DNA of 44,466 nt from a bacterium (GTDB lineage Bacteria; SZUA-79; Acidulodesulfobacterales; Acidulodesulfobacteraceae). The position numbers and the translations under genes were made by a program. The notes under the pieces are model-generated. The model saw nothing but the letters and a program-made list of their open reading frames with translations. It did not search any database and was not told the DNA's origin. The stretch is taken from NCBI GenBank assembly GCA_021800805.1, contig JAJYYR010000007.1:1-44466 (forward strand), in the 5' to 3' direction. Numbering within the stretch: the stretch's first letter is position 1; every line of letters begins with the position of its first letter. Shown piece after piece: positions 6,932 to 15,811 of this stretch.

Positions 6932-8539
6932 TTACCCCGCTATACTAAATAACTGTGAAGCATCTATAAGCCCTTCCGAAAACATCTTGACGGCCTTATC
7001 TCTTAATGTTTCGTATTTAATTCTTTTGCCGGCGACGATATTAGAAACAATTTCTTCCCGAAACGGTAGTATCTCTATCACCGCTTTTTTGGTTAAATAG
7101 CCGTTGCCGAAGCAAGCCCCGCATTTTTTGCCGCGAACGGCTGCATACGCATAGTTGGGAGCAATGCTTTCTTCACCAGCGCCGTATTCGTTTATGCCTA
7201 ACCTTTCCAAAGATTTTTTTAATGTATTATTTAATGAAGATATTTCTTTTTTTTCCTTGCACAAAGGACACAGAGGCAGATAAAGCCTCTGCGAGGTCGC
7301 AAGTTTAATTACCTCTAAAAACTCCTCTTTTTGAATGCCCATACGCTCTAATCTTGCGCTAATATTTAAAGCGCTCTGCGTATGTATCGTAGAAAGAACT
7401 AAATGCCCCGTTTGAGCCGATTTAAGAACTGCTTCGGCCGTTTCTTTATCCCTTATTTCGCCGACCAATATTATTTTAGGCTCGCACCTGAGCATAGCCA
7501 CTAACGCTTCATTGTAACGAAAATCTTCGTTTACGCTCATCTGCGAAATATTAATTTCGTCTAACTTAATCTCGACCGGGTCTTCTATCGTTAAAATCGG
7601 ATGCCTTTTTTTTGCGAGCTCTTTTAATATCGCATAAAAAGTCGTGGATTTTCCTGCTCCGGTGGGTCCTGCGGCAAGAACGAGCCCCGAACTATAAGTT
7701 AAAACTTCATTTAATAAGAGTATCTCGTTTTCCTCAAAACCAAGAGCTTTTAAATTCAGTAAAGAATTAAGCCCGTGCAGCCTTAAAACCGCCTCGAGGT
7801 AATTCTTTTCGTCGGTTTTAGACGACACGGGTAAAAATTCGACCCTGATATCTACCTTTTTTTTGCTTAAAACGGATTCGTAGCTGAATTTAGCGTCTAA
7901 AGCCCTGTTGGGCTTTATCTGCGTTTTGCATAACCCTGCAACGATATTTATAAGCCTCTCCCCTATGTCTAAAGTATAGGCCTTAATTATTTCGACTCCG
8001 GTATCCGTATCGACTAAAATCAGATAAGTTTTCCCTGTCTTTTTAATTCTTATATTAGACGATTTTTTAACGATTGCAATCTCGAGGGCGTCGTAAAGCT
8101 CGTTAGATATATCGCCTACCGAATTTAAGCTTTTAAGTTCCGTATTGACGGACAAAAAGCCGTAAATTTTTTCCTTCGAGGCTAAAGCTATTTTAATTTG
8201 CGTGAAGGCCAAAGACGTTATAAGGGCATTGATTTCATGATTATTGGAATTAAAGACAAAGACGGTATTGTCTTTGTCTTTAATTAAAGCGCAGCAGTTT
8301 TTCCAGTAAAAATCGTCTGGCCTTTCGTTAAGAAGCACATAACCGGCAAAGTCATCTATAAAGCCGTAACTATTTTGTTCCGCGACTATTTCAATAAGAG
8401 TATTTTCTTCGATAAGGCTTTTTTCTATTAGTATTTCCCCGAACTTTTTTAAAGAAAGTTCCTGCTCCGTTAGAACGTCTTTAACGGTATCTTCCGTAAT
8501 AAGCCCTTTTCTTAATAATATCTCGCCTATTTTTTCCAT
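6932..8539 (-). CDS. pilB: Type IV pilus assembly ATPase with tandem MshEN c-di-GMP motif
   Basis: A 535-residue GspE/PilB-family ATPase that powers pilin polymerisation. Walker A is GPTGAGKST near residue 290, followed by the Asp box (TIEDPVEI), Walker B ILVGEIRD and the His box LSTIHT. A tetracysteine zinc site has CPLC near 425 and CGAC near 473. The N-terminus has two 24-residue MshEN-type motifs: residues 3-26 (KIGEILLRKGLI...Q) and 32-55 (KFGEILIEKSLI...Q), with exactly 5 residues between. This is the published c-di-GMP-binding layout, though the first Arg is Lys in both. It overlaps the pilin gene by 1 base. No PilT-type retraction ATPase is present. Confidence 0.93.
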   Translation of the reverse strand: MEKIGEILLRKGLITEDTVKDVLTEQELSLKKFGEILIEKSLIEENTLIEIVAEQNSYGFIDDFAGYVLLNERPDDFYWKNCCALIKDKDNTVFVFNSNNHEINALITSLAFTQIKIALASKEKIYGFLSVNTELKSLNSVGDISNELYDALEIAIVKKSSNIRIKKTGKTYLILVDTDTGVEIIKAYTLDIGERLINIVAGLCKTQIKPNRALDAKFSYESVLSKKKVDIRVEFLPVSSKTDEKNYLEAVLRLHGLNSLLNLKALGFEENEILLLNEVLTYSSGLVLAAGPTGAGKSTTFYAILKELAKKRHPILTIEDPVEIKLDEINISQMSVNEDFRYNEALVAMLRCEPKIILVGEIRDKETAEAVLKSAQTGHLVLSTIHTQSALNISARLERMGIQKEEFLEVIKLATSQRLYLPLCPLCKEKKEISSLNNTLKKSLERLGINEYGAGEESIAPNYAYAAVRGKKCGACFGNGYLTKKAVIEILPFREEIVSNIVAGKRIKYETLRDKAVKMFSEGLIDASQLFSIAG

Positions 8540-9099
8540 TATTCAAACCCTAAAATGAGTTGGTCATTCGGAGCAGTGCTACTATTTGCCGGTATATTAT
8601 TGCAGTTTGTTCCGCCCGTAGTAATTGAATAAACGGTTCCGTTATATTGAAAACCCGTTATCTGGTCTTCAAAATCGTTGCAGATATTTTTTGCGATATT
8701 ATTAGTTATATCGTTATTTGTTCCCTGAAATCCTATATCGAAGGCTTCATTAAGTCCTAACACATTTTGGTTTATATAATATCCCCAAACTATGCTTTGG
8801 TTAGGTGGGTTTGCCCATTGACCACCATAAATTGTCCATCCCGCAGGTAACAGGCCGTCCTGCTGCATGCTTGCCGCCGTAATACCATTAAAAGTTCCGC
8901 TATTCATAGACGCATACTGGTCGGCCATTACTTTAAGTTTTTGAACATTTTGAACGATTGAGGCAGTATCCGTTGCGCCGAATACCATATAATATCCGCC
9001 GATGCCTGCCGCAGCAAGAGCGCCTATCACTATCAAAGCTATTAAAATTTCAATTAATGTAAAGCCTTCCTGCTTTACAATTCGATTTGTTTTTAACAT
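8539..9099 (-). CDS. pilS: PilS-like major type IVb pilin
   Basis: A 186-residue prepilin: leader MLKTNRIVKQEG, cut before FTLIEILIALIV, with mature Phe1 and Glu5. After the helix, the run LKVMADQYASMNSGTFNGI resembles the PilS/bundlin-type alpha-beta region. Two cysteines (NIC and TNC) near the C-terminus could form the pilin disulfide loop. It lies between the secretin and ATPase genes, as the major pilin gene does in IncI-type pil operons. An AAGGAGG ribosome site stands just before the ATG, stronger than for its neighbours, which fits a highly made structural subunit. Confidence 0.88.
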   Translation of the reverse strand: MLKTNRIVKQEGFTLIEILIALIVIGALAAAGIGGYYMVFGATDTASIVQNVQKLKVMADQYASMNSGTFNGITAASMQQDGLLPAGWTIYGGQWANPPNQSIVWGYYINQNVLGLNEAFDIGFQGTNNDITNNIAKNICNDFEDQITGFQYNGTVYSITTGGTNCNNIPANSSTAPNDQLILGFE

Positions 9100-9109
9100 A
9101 AAAACCTCC

Positions 9110-10630
9110 TTAAAATTTAATTATCCTTGGCGTTATCATCATTTCTAAATCGTCTTTCTGGTACGTGTTATTTACGCCGTTAAACAGCCAGCCCAGCACC
9201 GGAATATCGCTTAAAATCGGCACGCCGTAATTCTGGTTGCTTTTATTCGTAGATATAATTCCGCCCATTATAAGGGTGTGGTTATTTTTTACCTTTATAA
9301 TGTCTGCAAAAGTTTTAGACTGCACGATAGGCTCGCTAAACGAATTGCCAGATATGTTAAAATCGTTATATCCGGTAATATTATTGTCTAAAAAATTTAT
9401 GACAACAGTTATCGTGCCTGTTTTTTTATTAATATGCGGAGTAAACGCCGCAGACAAACCAGCCGAAACCTGAGCCATTACAGGATAACTCTGAGAAGTC
9501 GAAATTCCTGTAGAAATAGTTTCTACCGTCTGGACATAACTGGATATTGAACTGCTGTTTATCGTGCCTGTTTCGCCGTTAGGAACGATTAGAGAAGGCT
9601 CGGATAAAACATTTACCGTTCCTTGAGTTTTCAGCGCATTTAAAATAGCCGTATTGGTTCCGGCGGAATTTGCAAATTCTATTGACGGAGCTCCGCTTTG
9701 GATTCCTGCGCCAGCCGCAAGATTTGCGCCTATCGTAACCGAAGACATTCCTAAAGCGTTTAATTTAAACGCGTCGTTAAATACGGCGTTCCAGTTAATT
9801 CCTTCCTGCGTGGAACTATTAAGCGTAACGTCTAAAATTTGAACGTTAAGCGATACGACCTCGGCCATGTTATTTCTTATTTTTCTGACCCATTTTGCCA
9901 CTGCCCTTACATGTGACGGTTTATCCTTTACATAAACGATTCCCTGCATGGCGTTTATGCCGAAAACGCCGTTTTTCGACACCAGGGGCTTTAACATTTT
10001 ATTTATATAATAAACGGCATTTTTAGTTAAAGCCATCGAGCTCGTAATGCTTCCGCCGGGATTAGAATTACCGTTAACGCCCCCCTGACTGCTTGCAGTA
10101 GAAGGCATGCCGGCGGGAGCTCCGGCGGCCCCTGTTCCGCCTGCCGTAGTGCCTGTTCCCATGGCGCTTGTATTTCCAGACTGGGATATATTATTGTTAT
10201 TGCTTATGCCCGTCGTAGCATTAAAAGCCTGGTTTATATTAAAAACGGGCAGTTGAAAAGTCCTTGCAATGCTGCCGTAAATTTTTATTTCTTTATTTTT
10301 ATATTTGTAAGCATAACCGCCGTCATTAATAACGGAATTTAAAATTATGTAAAGAGGTTTATGAATAAAATAATAACTTGCTTTCGTATTTTTTATGAAA
10401 CTCGAGTGAACTTCTATAAATGAAATGCCGGTCGCCCTCGTAAGCAGCGAAATAGCCTCGTTTATAGAAAGCGTCCCTACTAAAGAAGTCTTTTGCTTTA
10501 AAACCGCTGGAATGGAGGGTTTTTTTACGATGTTTGCGGCCGGACTGATTATCGTAACCGTTCCGGCATATACATCGGTTGCCGTTAAGAATAAAAACAA
10601 TAAAATTAAAAGTATTTTCTTCATAAACAC
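9110..10630 (-). CDS. Outer-membrane secretin of the type IV pilus (R64 PilN / BfpB-like)
   Basis: A 506-residue secretin through which the pilus crosses the outer membrane. It starts with a signal peptide (MKKILLILLFLFLTATDVYAG). N-domains follow: NEAISLLTRATGISF is an STN/N0-like region and GINAMQGIVYVKDKPSHVRAVAKWV an N1-like one, split by a Gly/Ser/Ala-rich low-complexity linker around residues 140-195. The C-terminal secretin domain is plain (VNVLSEPSLIVPNGETG, then VPILSDIPVLGWLFNG). There is no lipobox, so it is not a BfpB-type lipoprotein. It would use the small PilP-like and TcpQ-like proteins nearby as partners. Confidence 0.92.
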   Translation of the reverse strand: MFMKKILLILLFLFLTATDVYAGTVTIISPAANIVKKPSIPAVLKQKTSLVGTLSINEAISLLTRATGISFIEVHSSFIKNTKASYYFIHKPLYIILNSVINDGGYAYKYKNKEIKIYGSIARTFQLPVFNINQAFNATTGISNNNNISQSGNTSAMGTGTTAGGTGAAGAPAGMPSTASSQGGVNGNSNPGGSITSSMALTKNAVYYINKMLKPLVSKNGVFGINAMQGIVYVKDKPSHVRAVAKWVRKIRNNMAEVVSLNVQILDVTLNSSTQEGINWNAVFNDAFKLNALGMSSVTIGANLAAGAGIQSGAPSIEFANSAGTNTAILNALKTQGTVNVLSEPSLIVPNGETGTINSSSISSYVQTVETISTGISTSQSYPVMAQVSAGLSAAFTPHINKKTGTITVVINFLDNNITGYNDFNISGNSFSEPIVQSKTFADIIKVKNNHTLIMGGIISTNKSNQNYGVPILSDIPVLGWLFNGVNNTYQKDDLEMMITPRIIKF

Positions 10631-10635
10631 GCTCC

Positions 10636-11340
10636 TTAATACGCTATTTTTTTAATTTTCCCATTCACGGAAAACACGGCGCCGTCCGGACCGGCTTTCA
10701 GTAAAACATAACCGCAGGAACTGTCTCCTGTTTTTAAATAATTCTCATTCTTGCCACATTCGACTACCACGTAACCGCCGCTATATCCGCTTACGGTAAA
10801 ACTATTTTTTTGCCGGTTAATATTCGTGTTTTTTAACTTGCCGGCCAGATTTTTAATGTTAAAATGCGGTAAATTTTGACTCTGGGGAGCCGGCGGTATA
10901 TACGCATTTTGCGGTATGCCGGGATAAACGGGACCATTCGGTAAATTTGTTTTTGCCGGCTTATGTTTATATTTTATAGTAAACATATCGTTTAATTTGT
11001 TACCCAAACTCGCAGGTTTAGTTTTTTGACCGCTTTGCTTCATGCTTACGGGTTTTTGCATCTTTACGCTTACGGGATTAGTTGCAGCCTGCGGTTTTTG
11101 TAAAAATTTGGACGAAAATACGGCGGGAGCTCCGGGACCTGTTAAAACCCCCGTATTTTTTTTCTTTAGAAATAAAAAACCGGCAATAGCTACAAATATT
11201 ATAATGGGAAAAAGTAGTAAAACCTTTTTACTAATTTTCTTTTTTTGTTTCCGGCTTTCCGGACTTACTACGGCATCATCGTTCGCTTTTTGTTCTTCCC
11301 CGTCATTCTGCACATCGTCGATTATCTCTTTTATATCCAT
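10636..11340 (-). CDS. Bitopic inner-membrane protein, PilP-like candidate
   Basis: A 234-residue protein with an acidic and Lys-rich cytoplasmic start, one membrane segment at about residues 41-59, a long Pro/Lys/Gln-rich periplasmic linker, and a compact C-terminal domain of about 55 residues with two Cys (VECGKNENYLKTGDSSCGYV). This layout and its place between a PilO-like gene and the secretin match the PilP/GspC role of linking the inner-membrane complex to the secretin. Sequence identity to PilP is not evident to me, so the call rests on architecture and order. It overlaps the PilO-like gene start region by 1 base. Confidence 0.6.
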   Translation of the reverse strand: MDIKEIIDDVQNDGEEQKANDDAVVSPESRKQKKKISKKVLLLFPIIIFVAIAGFLFLKKKNTGVLTGPGAPAVFSSKFLQKPQAATNPVSVKMQKPVSMKQSGQKTKPASLGNKLNDMFTIKYKHKPAKTNLPNGPVYPGIPQNAYIPPAPQSQNLPHFNIKNLAGKLKNTNINRQKNSFTVSGYSGGYVVVECGKNENYLKTGDSSCGYVLLKAGPDGAVFSVNGKIKKIAY

Positions 11341-11958
11341 CTAAACCCCCTTAAAACTGTATAAATTAAAGTTTATTACCGTTGTTTTTGAATTTATTTC
11401 AAAATTAGCAAAAGCGATAGGAAAAAGCATATATAATTTATTCATAATAGACAAAACGGTTTGAACGCCCGGGTATCCTTTAAAAGTTAAAGTTATATGA
11501 ATATATTTAACTCCTGAATATTTCGAATTAGATTCAAAAGATTTAAAGCCGCTATTCGTATTTTTTGATATTCTAACGGGTATAACTGCCTCGGGGACCG
11601 TTCCGGCTTTTTTATTTAAGGCAGGAAATTTAATATTATCTTTGGCGGCAGCCGAATTTACGGTAGGGTGTATTCTATTGAGCTTCACGCTTGCCTTTAA
11701 ACCTTTGTTTTTTAAATAATTAACAAAAGATAAAAGTGTAAACATATAAGTGGATATTTTTTGTTTTTTTAAAAAAATACTCGGGTTTTTAATTCTTTTT
11801 AAAGATGCTATCTGACCCTGATAGTTTGTTATTTTGCGCTTTAAGGCAAGGTTCTGCGACTCTTTAAATTTTAAGCTATTTATAAGCGGTTTCGAGAGCT
11901 TTGCGTAAACAAAAACCGAAATAACGATTAAAAATACGGAGATTATCGTCTTTATCAT
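11341..11958 (-). CDS. PilO-like inner-membrane protein
   Basis: A 205-residue protein: an N-terminal membrane span (residues 3-20), a coiled-coil stretch to about residue 60, then an alpha-beta domain ending in ITLTFKGYPGVQTVLSIMNKL, the kind of pattern seen in PilO/GspM ferredoxin-like folds. It overlaps the upstream PilM/N-like gene by 4 bases. By position and fold it should pair with that protein in the inner-membrane alignment complex. Confidence 0.7.
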   Translation of the reverse strand: MIKTIISVFLIVISVFVYAKLSKPLINSLKFKESQNLALKRKITNYQGQIASLKRIKNPSIFLKKQKISTYMFTLLSFVNYLKNKGLKASVKLNRIHPTVNSAAAKDNIKFPALNKKAGTVPEAVIPVRISKNTNSGFKSFESNSKYSGVKYIHITLTFKGYPGVQTVLSIMNKLYMLFPIAFANFEINSKTTVINFNLYSFKGV

Positions 11959-13001
11959 CTTATAACCCCTTTTAAAACAAAATTAACCTTGCCGGTTTGC
12001 GAAACGATATAATTAAGACCGTAAGAGCGCATTATGTTTTTAAGCTTGTTATATCCCATTACGAAATTCCTGTATCCGCCTTCGACCTGTCCTGTTATTG
12101 TAAAATGCGTTTTACCGGCAATAATACTATTAATTTTTAAGTTTTTTACGGAACTCATTTTTACAAGTGTGTTTTTGACGTATAAAGCCTCGTTATGTCT
12201 AACGAGCGTTAAAACCTTTATTTCTATCTCGAGGTTGAGTTTTTTCTTTAAATTATATATTTTAAAAATCAGTCCGTTATTTAAATTTCTATATTCGTCG
12301 TTAATCTTAGCGGTATAAAAATAGGCGCCTAAGTTTATCGTAAAAATAAACGCTGATAAAATCAGGACGAGATTTAATTTCTTATCCTTGGCTTTTTGTA
12401 TTTTTCTTTTGATGTCTTCTATTTTACGGAATACGGGGGCTTGAAACTGTTCCGCAAATTCAAGGATTTCGGTATCTTTTATAACCGAAACGGGCATATT
12501 TTTGAACATCGGAGCGTAAAAGTCGTCGTTTAAAACAACCCTGTCTATTTTTACTCTTTCTTTAAGGGCATATTTTTTAATTTCCGACAGCGATTCGTTT
12601 ATGAGCTTTGAATTGCTTATGAGAAGCTGTTTGAATTCTTTATTTGCTATTAAAGATATAATAACGGCATCTTCATTGCCGTCGATTAATAAAACCGTGC
12701 CGTGTATTTTCTTCTTTTCTAAGAAATTATTAATTAAGAGCTGATACGGTGATAAATCGGCCTTAAAGTTCTCTAATTCATCCGCTTTATAATAATAGAC
12801 GGTATTTTCGTCTATTATATACGACCTGTCCTTATGCGTTTTTTGCGCTATTTTTTCCGCATTTTTGGGATATTTTTTGTAATCCGAACCTATTACATAA
12901 AGAAGTCCGGATAATTCGGATGCAGGGGCTGGAGCAATAACTCTCGAACCGTCCTCGAGGTTAAATTTTATTCCCGCTTTTTCTGCGTAAATTACCGCCA
13001 T
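11955..13001 (-). CDS. PilM-PilN / GspL-like fusion protein
   Basis: A 348-residue protein with about 205 cytoplasmic residues, one membrane span at about 211-230 (LNLVLILSAFIFTINLGAYF), a coiled coil, and a C-terminal ferredoxin-like domain (FTITGQVEGGYRNFVMGYNKLKNIM). The cytoplasmic part has the alternating strands of an actin-like PilM domain (HGTVLLIDGNEDAVIISLI). One chain thus seems to cover PilM plus PilN, as GspL does in type II secretion; classic T4P use two genes. It overlaps its neighbours on both sides. Confidence 0.65.
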   Translation of the reverse strand: MAVIYAEKAGIKFNLEDGSRVIAPAPASELSGLLYVIGSDYKKYPKNAEKIAQKTHKDRSYIIDENTVYYYKADELENFKADLSPYQLLINNFLEKKKIHGTVLLIDGNEDAVIISLIANKEFKQLLISNSKLINESLSEIKKYALKERVKIDRVVLNDDFYAPMFKNMPVSVIKDTEILEFAEQFQAPVFRKIEDIKRKIQKAKDKKLNLVLILSAFIFTINLGAYFYTAKINDEYRNLNNGLIFKIYNLKKKLNLEIEIKVLTLVRHNEALYVKNTLVKMSSVKNLKINSIIAGKTHFTITGQVEGGYRNFVMGYNKLKNIMRSYGLNYIVSQTGKVNFVLKGVIR

Positions 13002-13591
13002 ATCTTCACCTTTTTTGTTTTAATGTTAACGGTTGTCTTATCGTTTTTGGCATTAAATATTTTAGCCAGCAGGACCGCAAAATTATACCTGCCTTTCAAG
13101 CTAATCTTTTCTGCCAGGTTAATGCCGGCAGTGCTAAATACATAACCGGTCTGATTAGAAATATCCTGGAGGATGTTCCATAAGGGTTTATTTGTATAAT
13201 CAACCGTAATAACCGGCAGACCGTTTGTTTTGCCGATAATGCTTGCATTTAGCTTTAATGTTTTAGGTTTATATGCTTTTATAACCGCCTTTACCGTTCC
13301 TTTTAGCCCTCCTCGTGCTCTCGACTTTTTGGAAAATTTATGTTTATTCACGGCGGGAGCTTTTACCCCCGCCGCATAGGAGGAGCGATGGTGAAACTTC
13401 ACGACATTAGCCTTAATTTTAGTAATACTCTTTGGTTTATTTAGTCTTTCCAGATAATTTAATAAAGGACCGACCTGGTCTATTTTAATTAACCAAACGC
13501 CAGTTGCAAAAGCGGATGATGGAAGTAAAAATAGGCCAAATATTAGCAAGAATATAATTTTTTTCATTATTTTCTTCACTCGTTTATCCAT
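12992..13591 (-). CDS. Periplasmic STN-domain protein, TcpQ/PilL-C-like
   Basis: A 199-residue exported protein: basic start, hydrophobic stretch, and SAFA-TG as the likely signal-peptide cut. A Lys-rich linker is followed by a C-terminal STN/secretin N0-like region (ITVDYTNKPLWNILQDISNQTGYVFS). Small proteins with this domain (TcpQ, the C-terminal part of PilL) chaperone or brace the secretin in type IVb pili. It is the first gene of the pilus part, 11 bases after the VirB6 stop. The start could also be the Met 8 codons downstream. Confidence 0.65.
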   Translation of the reverse strand: MDKRVKKIMKKIIFLLIFGLFLLPSSAFATGVWLIKIDQVGPLLNYLERLNKPKSITKIKANVVKFHHRSSYAAGVKAPAVNKHKFSKKSRARGGLKGTVKAVIKAYKPKTLKLNASIIGKTNGLPVITVDYTNKPLWNILQDISNQTGYVFSTAGINLAEKISLKGRYNFAVLLAKIFNAKNDKTTVNIKTKKVKIWR

Positions 13592-13602
13592 CCCATAATA
13601 TT

Positions 13603-14898
13603 CTAATTTTTTTCACCTGTTAAATCTGGCGGCGTTGAGCCATTCGCATTATCAGCCTCCGGTTTTGGCGGTTGAGCGAAATCATCTTTGTTAATATGCA
13701 TCCTTTTATCCCAGTCGCCTTTCCACTTATCTGCACCATCTTTAATTGCTCCAGAAATTTTACCGGGCGCATCCATAATTGCCCCTGGAGCATTCCAAGC
13801 CCCTGCGGCTACGCTCCCCGCTACACCAGCGCCTGCTTCACCAACTCCAGCAGCAACATTAGCTCCCTCGAACGCTCCGCTGACGGCGGCCGTCATGACT
13901 ATTCCAGCATCGACCCCGGTGCCGGTCCCTGACCCGCTCATGGCATTAGCGACGAGGGTAGGGGCTTTGGCAACGAAAAAAGCCATAAGAATTGATAAAA
14001 ATAATAATGATAAAAGAGCGTTTTGAATAATTTCGAACGGATCCGTGGCTGCTTTGATATTATCCGTAGCTAACTGCGCAAGTACTTCGGTATTGTAAAG
14101 GGTCACATAGTTAAAAAAGAAAATAATTGCGATAATAGTAAATAACCTTATTCCCATATTTAATAAGGATTTAATATAATTTTTCGTGATATCCTGGGTA
14201 TAAGATAGCATCGAAAACGCAATAGCTATTGCGCCTATGCTCATTTGGATTACTATTTCTAATTGAATTATAAAAAATTGTATTGTTATGTATATCACTA
14301 ATAGTGATATTATCAATAAAATAGCATAAACCATAAATACGTCTGGGATGCCTTTCACGACATTAGTCCAATTCGTGTCAAGAGATGAAATTAGATTCAT
14401 TGACAATGACCATATTTGCCCGAGCTCACCCCATGAAAAAAGTGGATTCCCTAACATGGAATTACCCGTTCCAGTACCACCACTAGCTATTTGCCCACCC
14501 ACAGCAACTCCTATATTAACGAATGAATTAAATAAAAATGACATTATTTGTTGAATATGCGAAACAAAACCGCTTACTATTAAAAATAATAGTAATTTTC
14601 TGACCATTGATTGTGTTAGTTTTTTAGCTTCATGCGTAATAAAATACTCTATAATCATTCTTATAATTTCAAACGTGAAAAGAGCGCTTGCGACAATTAA
14701 AGCTCCGGTGGCTATATACTGCATAATTGAAACAAGATTATTAGTAATGAAGCTTACGACTTGAATAAACGCATTATATGATAGAGAAGAATTTGAAATA
14801 AGATTATTGGCTGTTTTTGTGGCTTCCGTAGTAATATTTCCAGAAGTTGGTTTTGCATTTGCTAGCGCGTTTGTTATGAATAAAGCACTATTAGCCAT
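13603..14898 (-). CDS. virB6: VirB6/TrbL-type T4SS inner-membrane channel protein
   Basis: A 431-residue polytopic membrane protein with about six hydrophobic segments between residues 45 and 310, followed by a Gly/Ala-rich and then Pro/Asp/Asn-rich soluble tail, as in TrbL/VirB6. VirB6 helps pass DNA across the inner membrane. It starts 1 base after the TrbJ gene, and TrbJ-TrbL adjacency is the usual order in P-type systems. It is the last T4SS gene before the pilus genes, with only 11 bases between. Confidence 0.85.
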   Translation of the reverse strand: MANSALFITNALANAKPTSGNITTEATKTANNLISNSSLSYNAFIQVVSFITNNLVSIMQYIATGALIVASALFTFEIIRMIIEYFITHEAKKLTQSMVRKLLLFLIVSGFVSHIQQIMSFLFNSFVNIGVAVGGQIASGGTGTGNSMLGNPLFSWGELGQIWSLSMNLISSLDTNWTNVVKGIPDVFMVYAILLIISLLVIYITIQFFIIQLEIVIQMSIGAIAIAFSMLSYTQDITKNYIKSLLNMGIRLFTIIAIIFFFNYVTLYNTEVLAQLATDNIKAATDPFEIIQNALLSLLFLSILMAFFVAKAPTLVANAMSGSGTGTGVDAGIVMTAAVSGAFEGANVAAGVGEAGAGVAGSVAAGAWNAPGAIMDAPGKISGAIKDGADKWKGDWDKRMHINKDDFAQPPKPEADNANGSTPPDLTGEKN

Positions 14899-14899
14899 T

Positions 14900-15604
14900 T
14901 TAATTACTCCCGTACAAATTTAAACTTGAAGGCGGCACCGGTGGTGGTAAATATTTAGTTTCTGAATTTTGCTGTATCTGCTCCGCCTGTTGTTTCTGTA
15001 TCTGCTGTAATTCAAGCGTATGCTCGGCGTTTAAGTTTGTGTTGAGTTGCTGAAGCTGCTGCACTTCTATTCCGGCGATAGAACCGCTTGCTTGTAATGC
15101 TGCGGTCTGCCCTTGCGAATTCTGTAAGTTCGTCAAATCCTGCTGTAAATTCTGTTGCAAATTCCCTGATGTTGAAGCCTGAACCCCGTAATTTTGCATT
15201 TGAGCCTGTATTTCTGAGTTTAAATCCCCCTGCATAGCCTGTATATTCTGTTCGATTTGAGAGGGATTGGTCGATCCCTGTAACGCTTGAAAATTCGCCA
15301 TGCTCTGTTGAGCCTGCGATTCAAGCTGCTGGATTTGACCGGCAAGCTCGGATACCGACTGGATGTTCATAGCGGCGGATTCGGCGACTCCGGCCGGGTT
15401 GGTTGCAAGCATTTTTGTTTCTTCCGCAAGCTGCTCTCCCTGCGTTATATACTGCAAGCCTTGCCTGACATACTGGTTAACCTGATTTGCGATTTGCTCC
15501 ATATGCGATATTGCGTTACCCGGACTATTAAGATAAACTGCATAAGAATTGCTGGATATTAAAGTAATTCCTAATATCGCTATAATAATCAGTAATTTCT
15601 TCAT
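14900..15604 (-). CDS. trbJ: TrbJ/VirB5-like T4SS protein
   Basis: A 234-residue exported protein from the ATG at 15604, which has GGAGG 5 bases upstream; the frame is open further up, but that part overlaps a separate small gene. A signal peptide ends at SYA. The mature protein is a long Gln-rich coiled coil (QIANQVNQYVRQGLQYITQGEQL), the TrbJ pattern; VirB5-type proteins sit at the pilus tip. Its last residues, PPPVPPSSLNLYGSN, closely resemble the end of the lipoprotein at 27879-28565 (TPPPPPSNLDLYKTN), so both may use a common docking tail. Confidence 0.85.
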   Translation of the reverse strand: MKKLLIIIAILGITLISSNSYAVYLNSPGNAISHMEQIANQVNQYVRQGLQYITQGEQLAEETKMLATNPAGVAESAAMNIQSVSELAGQIQQLESQAQQSMANFQALQGSTNPSQIEQNIQAMQGDLNSEIQAQMQNYGVQASTSGNLQQNLQQDLTNLQNSQGQTAALQASGSIAGIEVQQLQQLNTNLNAEHTLELQQIQKQQAEQIQQNSETKYLPPPVPPSSLNLYGSN

Positions 15605-15624
15605 AAATACCTCCACCCTCAACT

Positions 15625-15783
15625 TTAAATAGATTGAATAAAATTTTCTAAATCCTGGATAAATTTTCCTATAATATTTCCAATCTCGTAAATAATCACG
15701 GGAAAGTAATGTTTTAATAAAAAATAAACAAAAATAACGACAAAAACCGTTAATCCTAAGTCCCACAACTTTTTTAACTTCAT
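15625..15783 (-). CDS. Small membrane protein between virB4 and trbJ
   Basis: A 52-codon ORF (MKLKKLWDLGLTVFVVIFVY...) with a strong AAGGAGGG ribosome site four bases before the ATG. It has one membrane span at about residues 9-28 and a short amphipathic tail rich in Ile and Phe. It occupies the otherwise empty gap between virB4 and trbJ. The position recalls small accessory genes in trb operons, but I see no family match. Confidence 0.65.
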   Translation of the reverse strand: MKLKKLWDLGLTVFVVIFVYFLLKHYFPVIIYEIGNIIGKFIQDLENFIQSI

Positions 15784-15811
15784 TCGCCCTCCTTGTTATA
15801 AGACCGCTTTT

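Noticed and set aside
13672..14026. Plus-strand frames opposite virB6 and other train genes
   Set aside because: They lie antisense to clearly recognised proteins, lack ribosome sites and have biased composition mirrored from the real gene.
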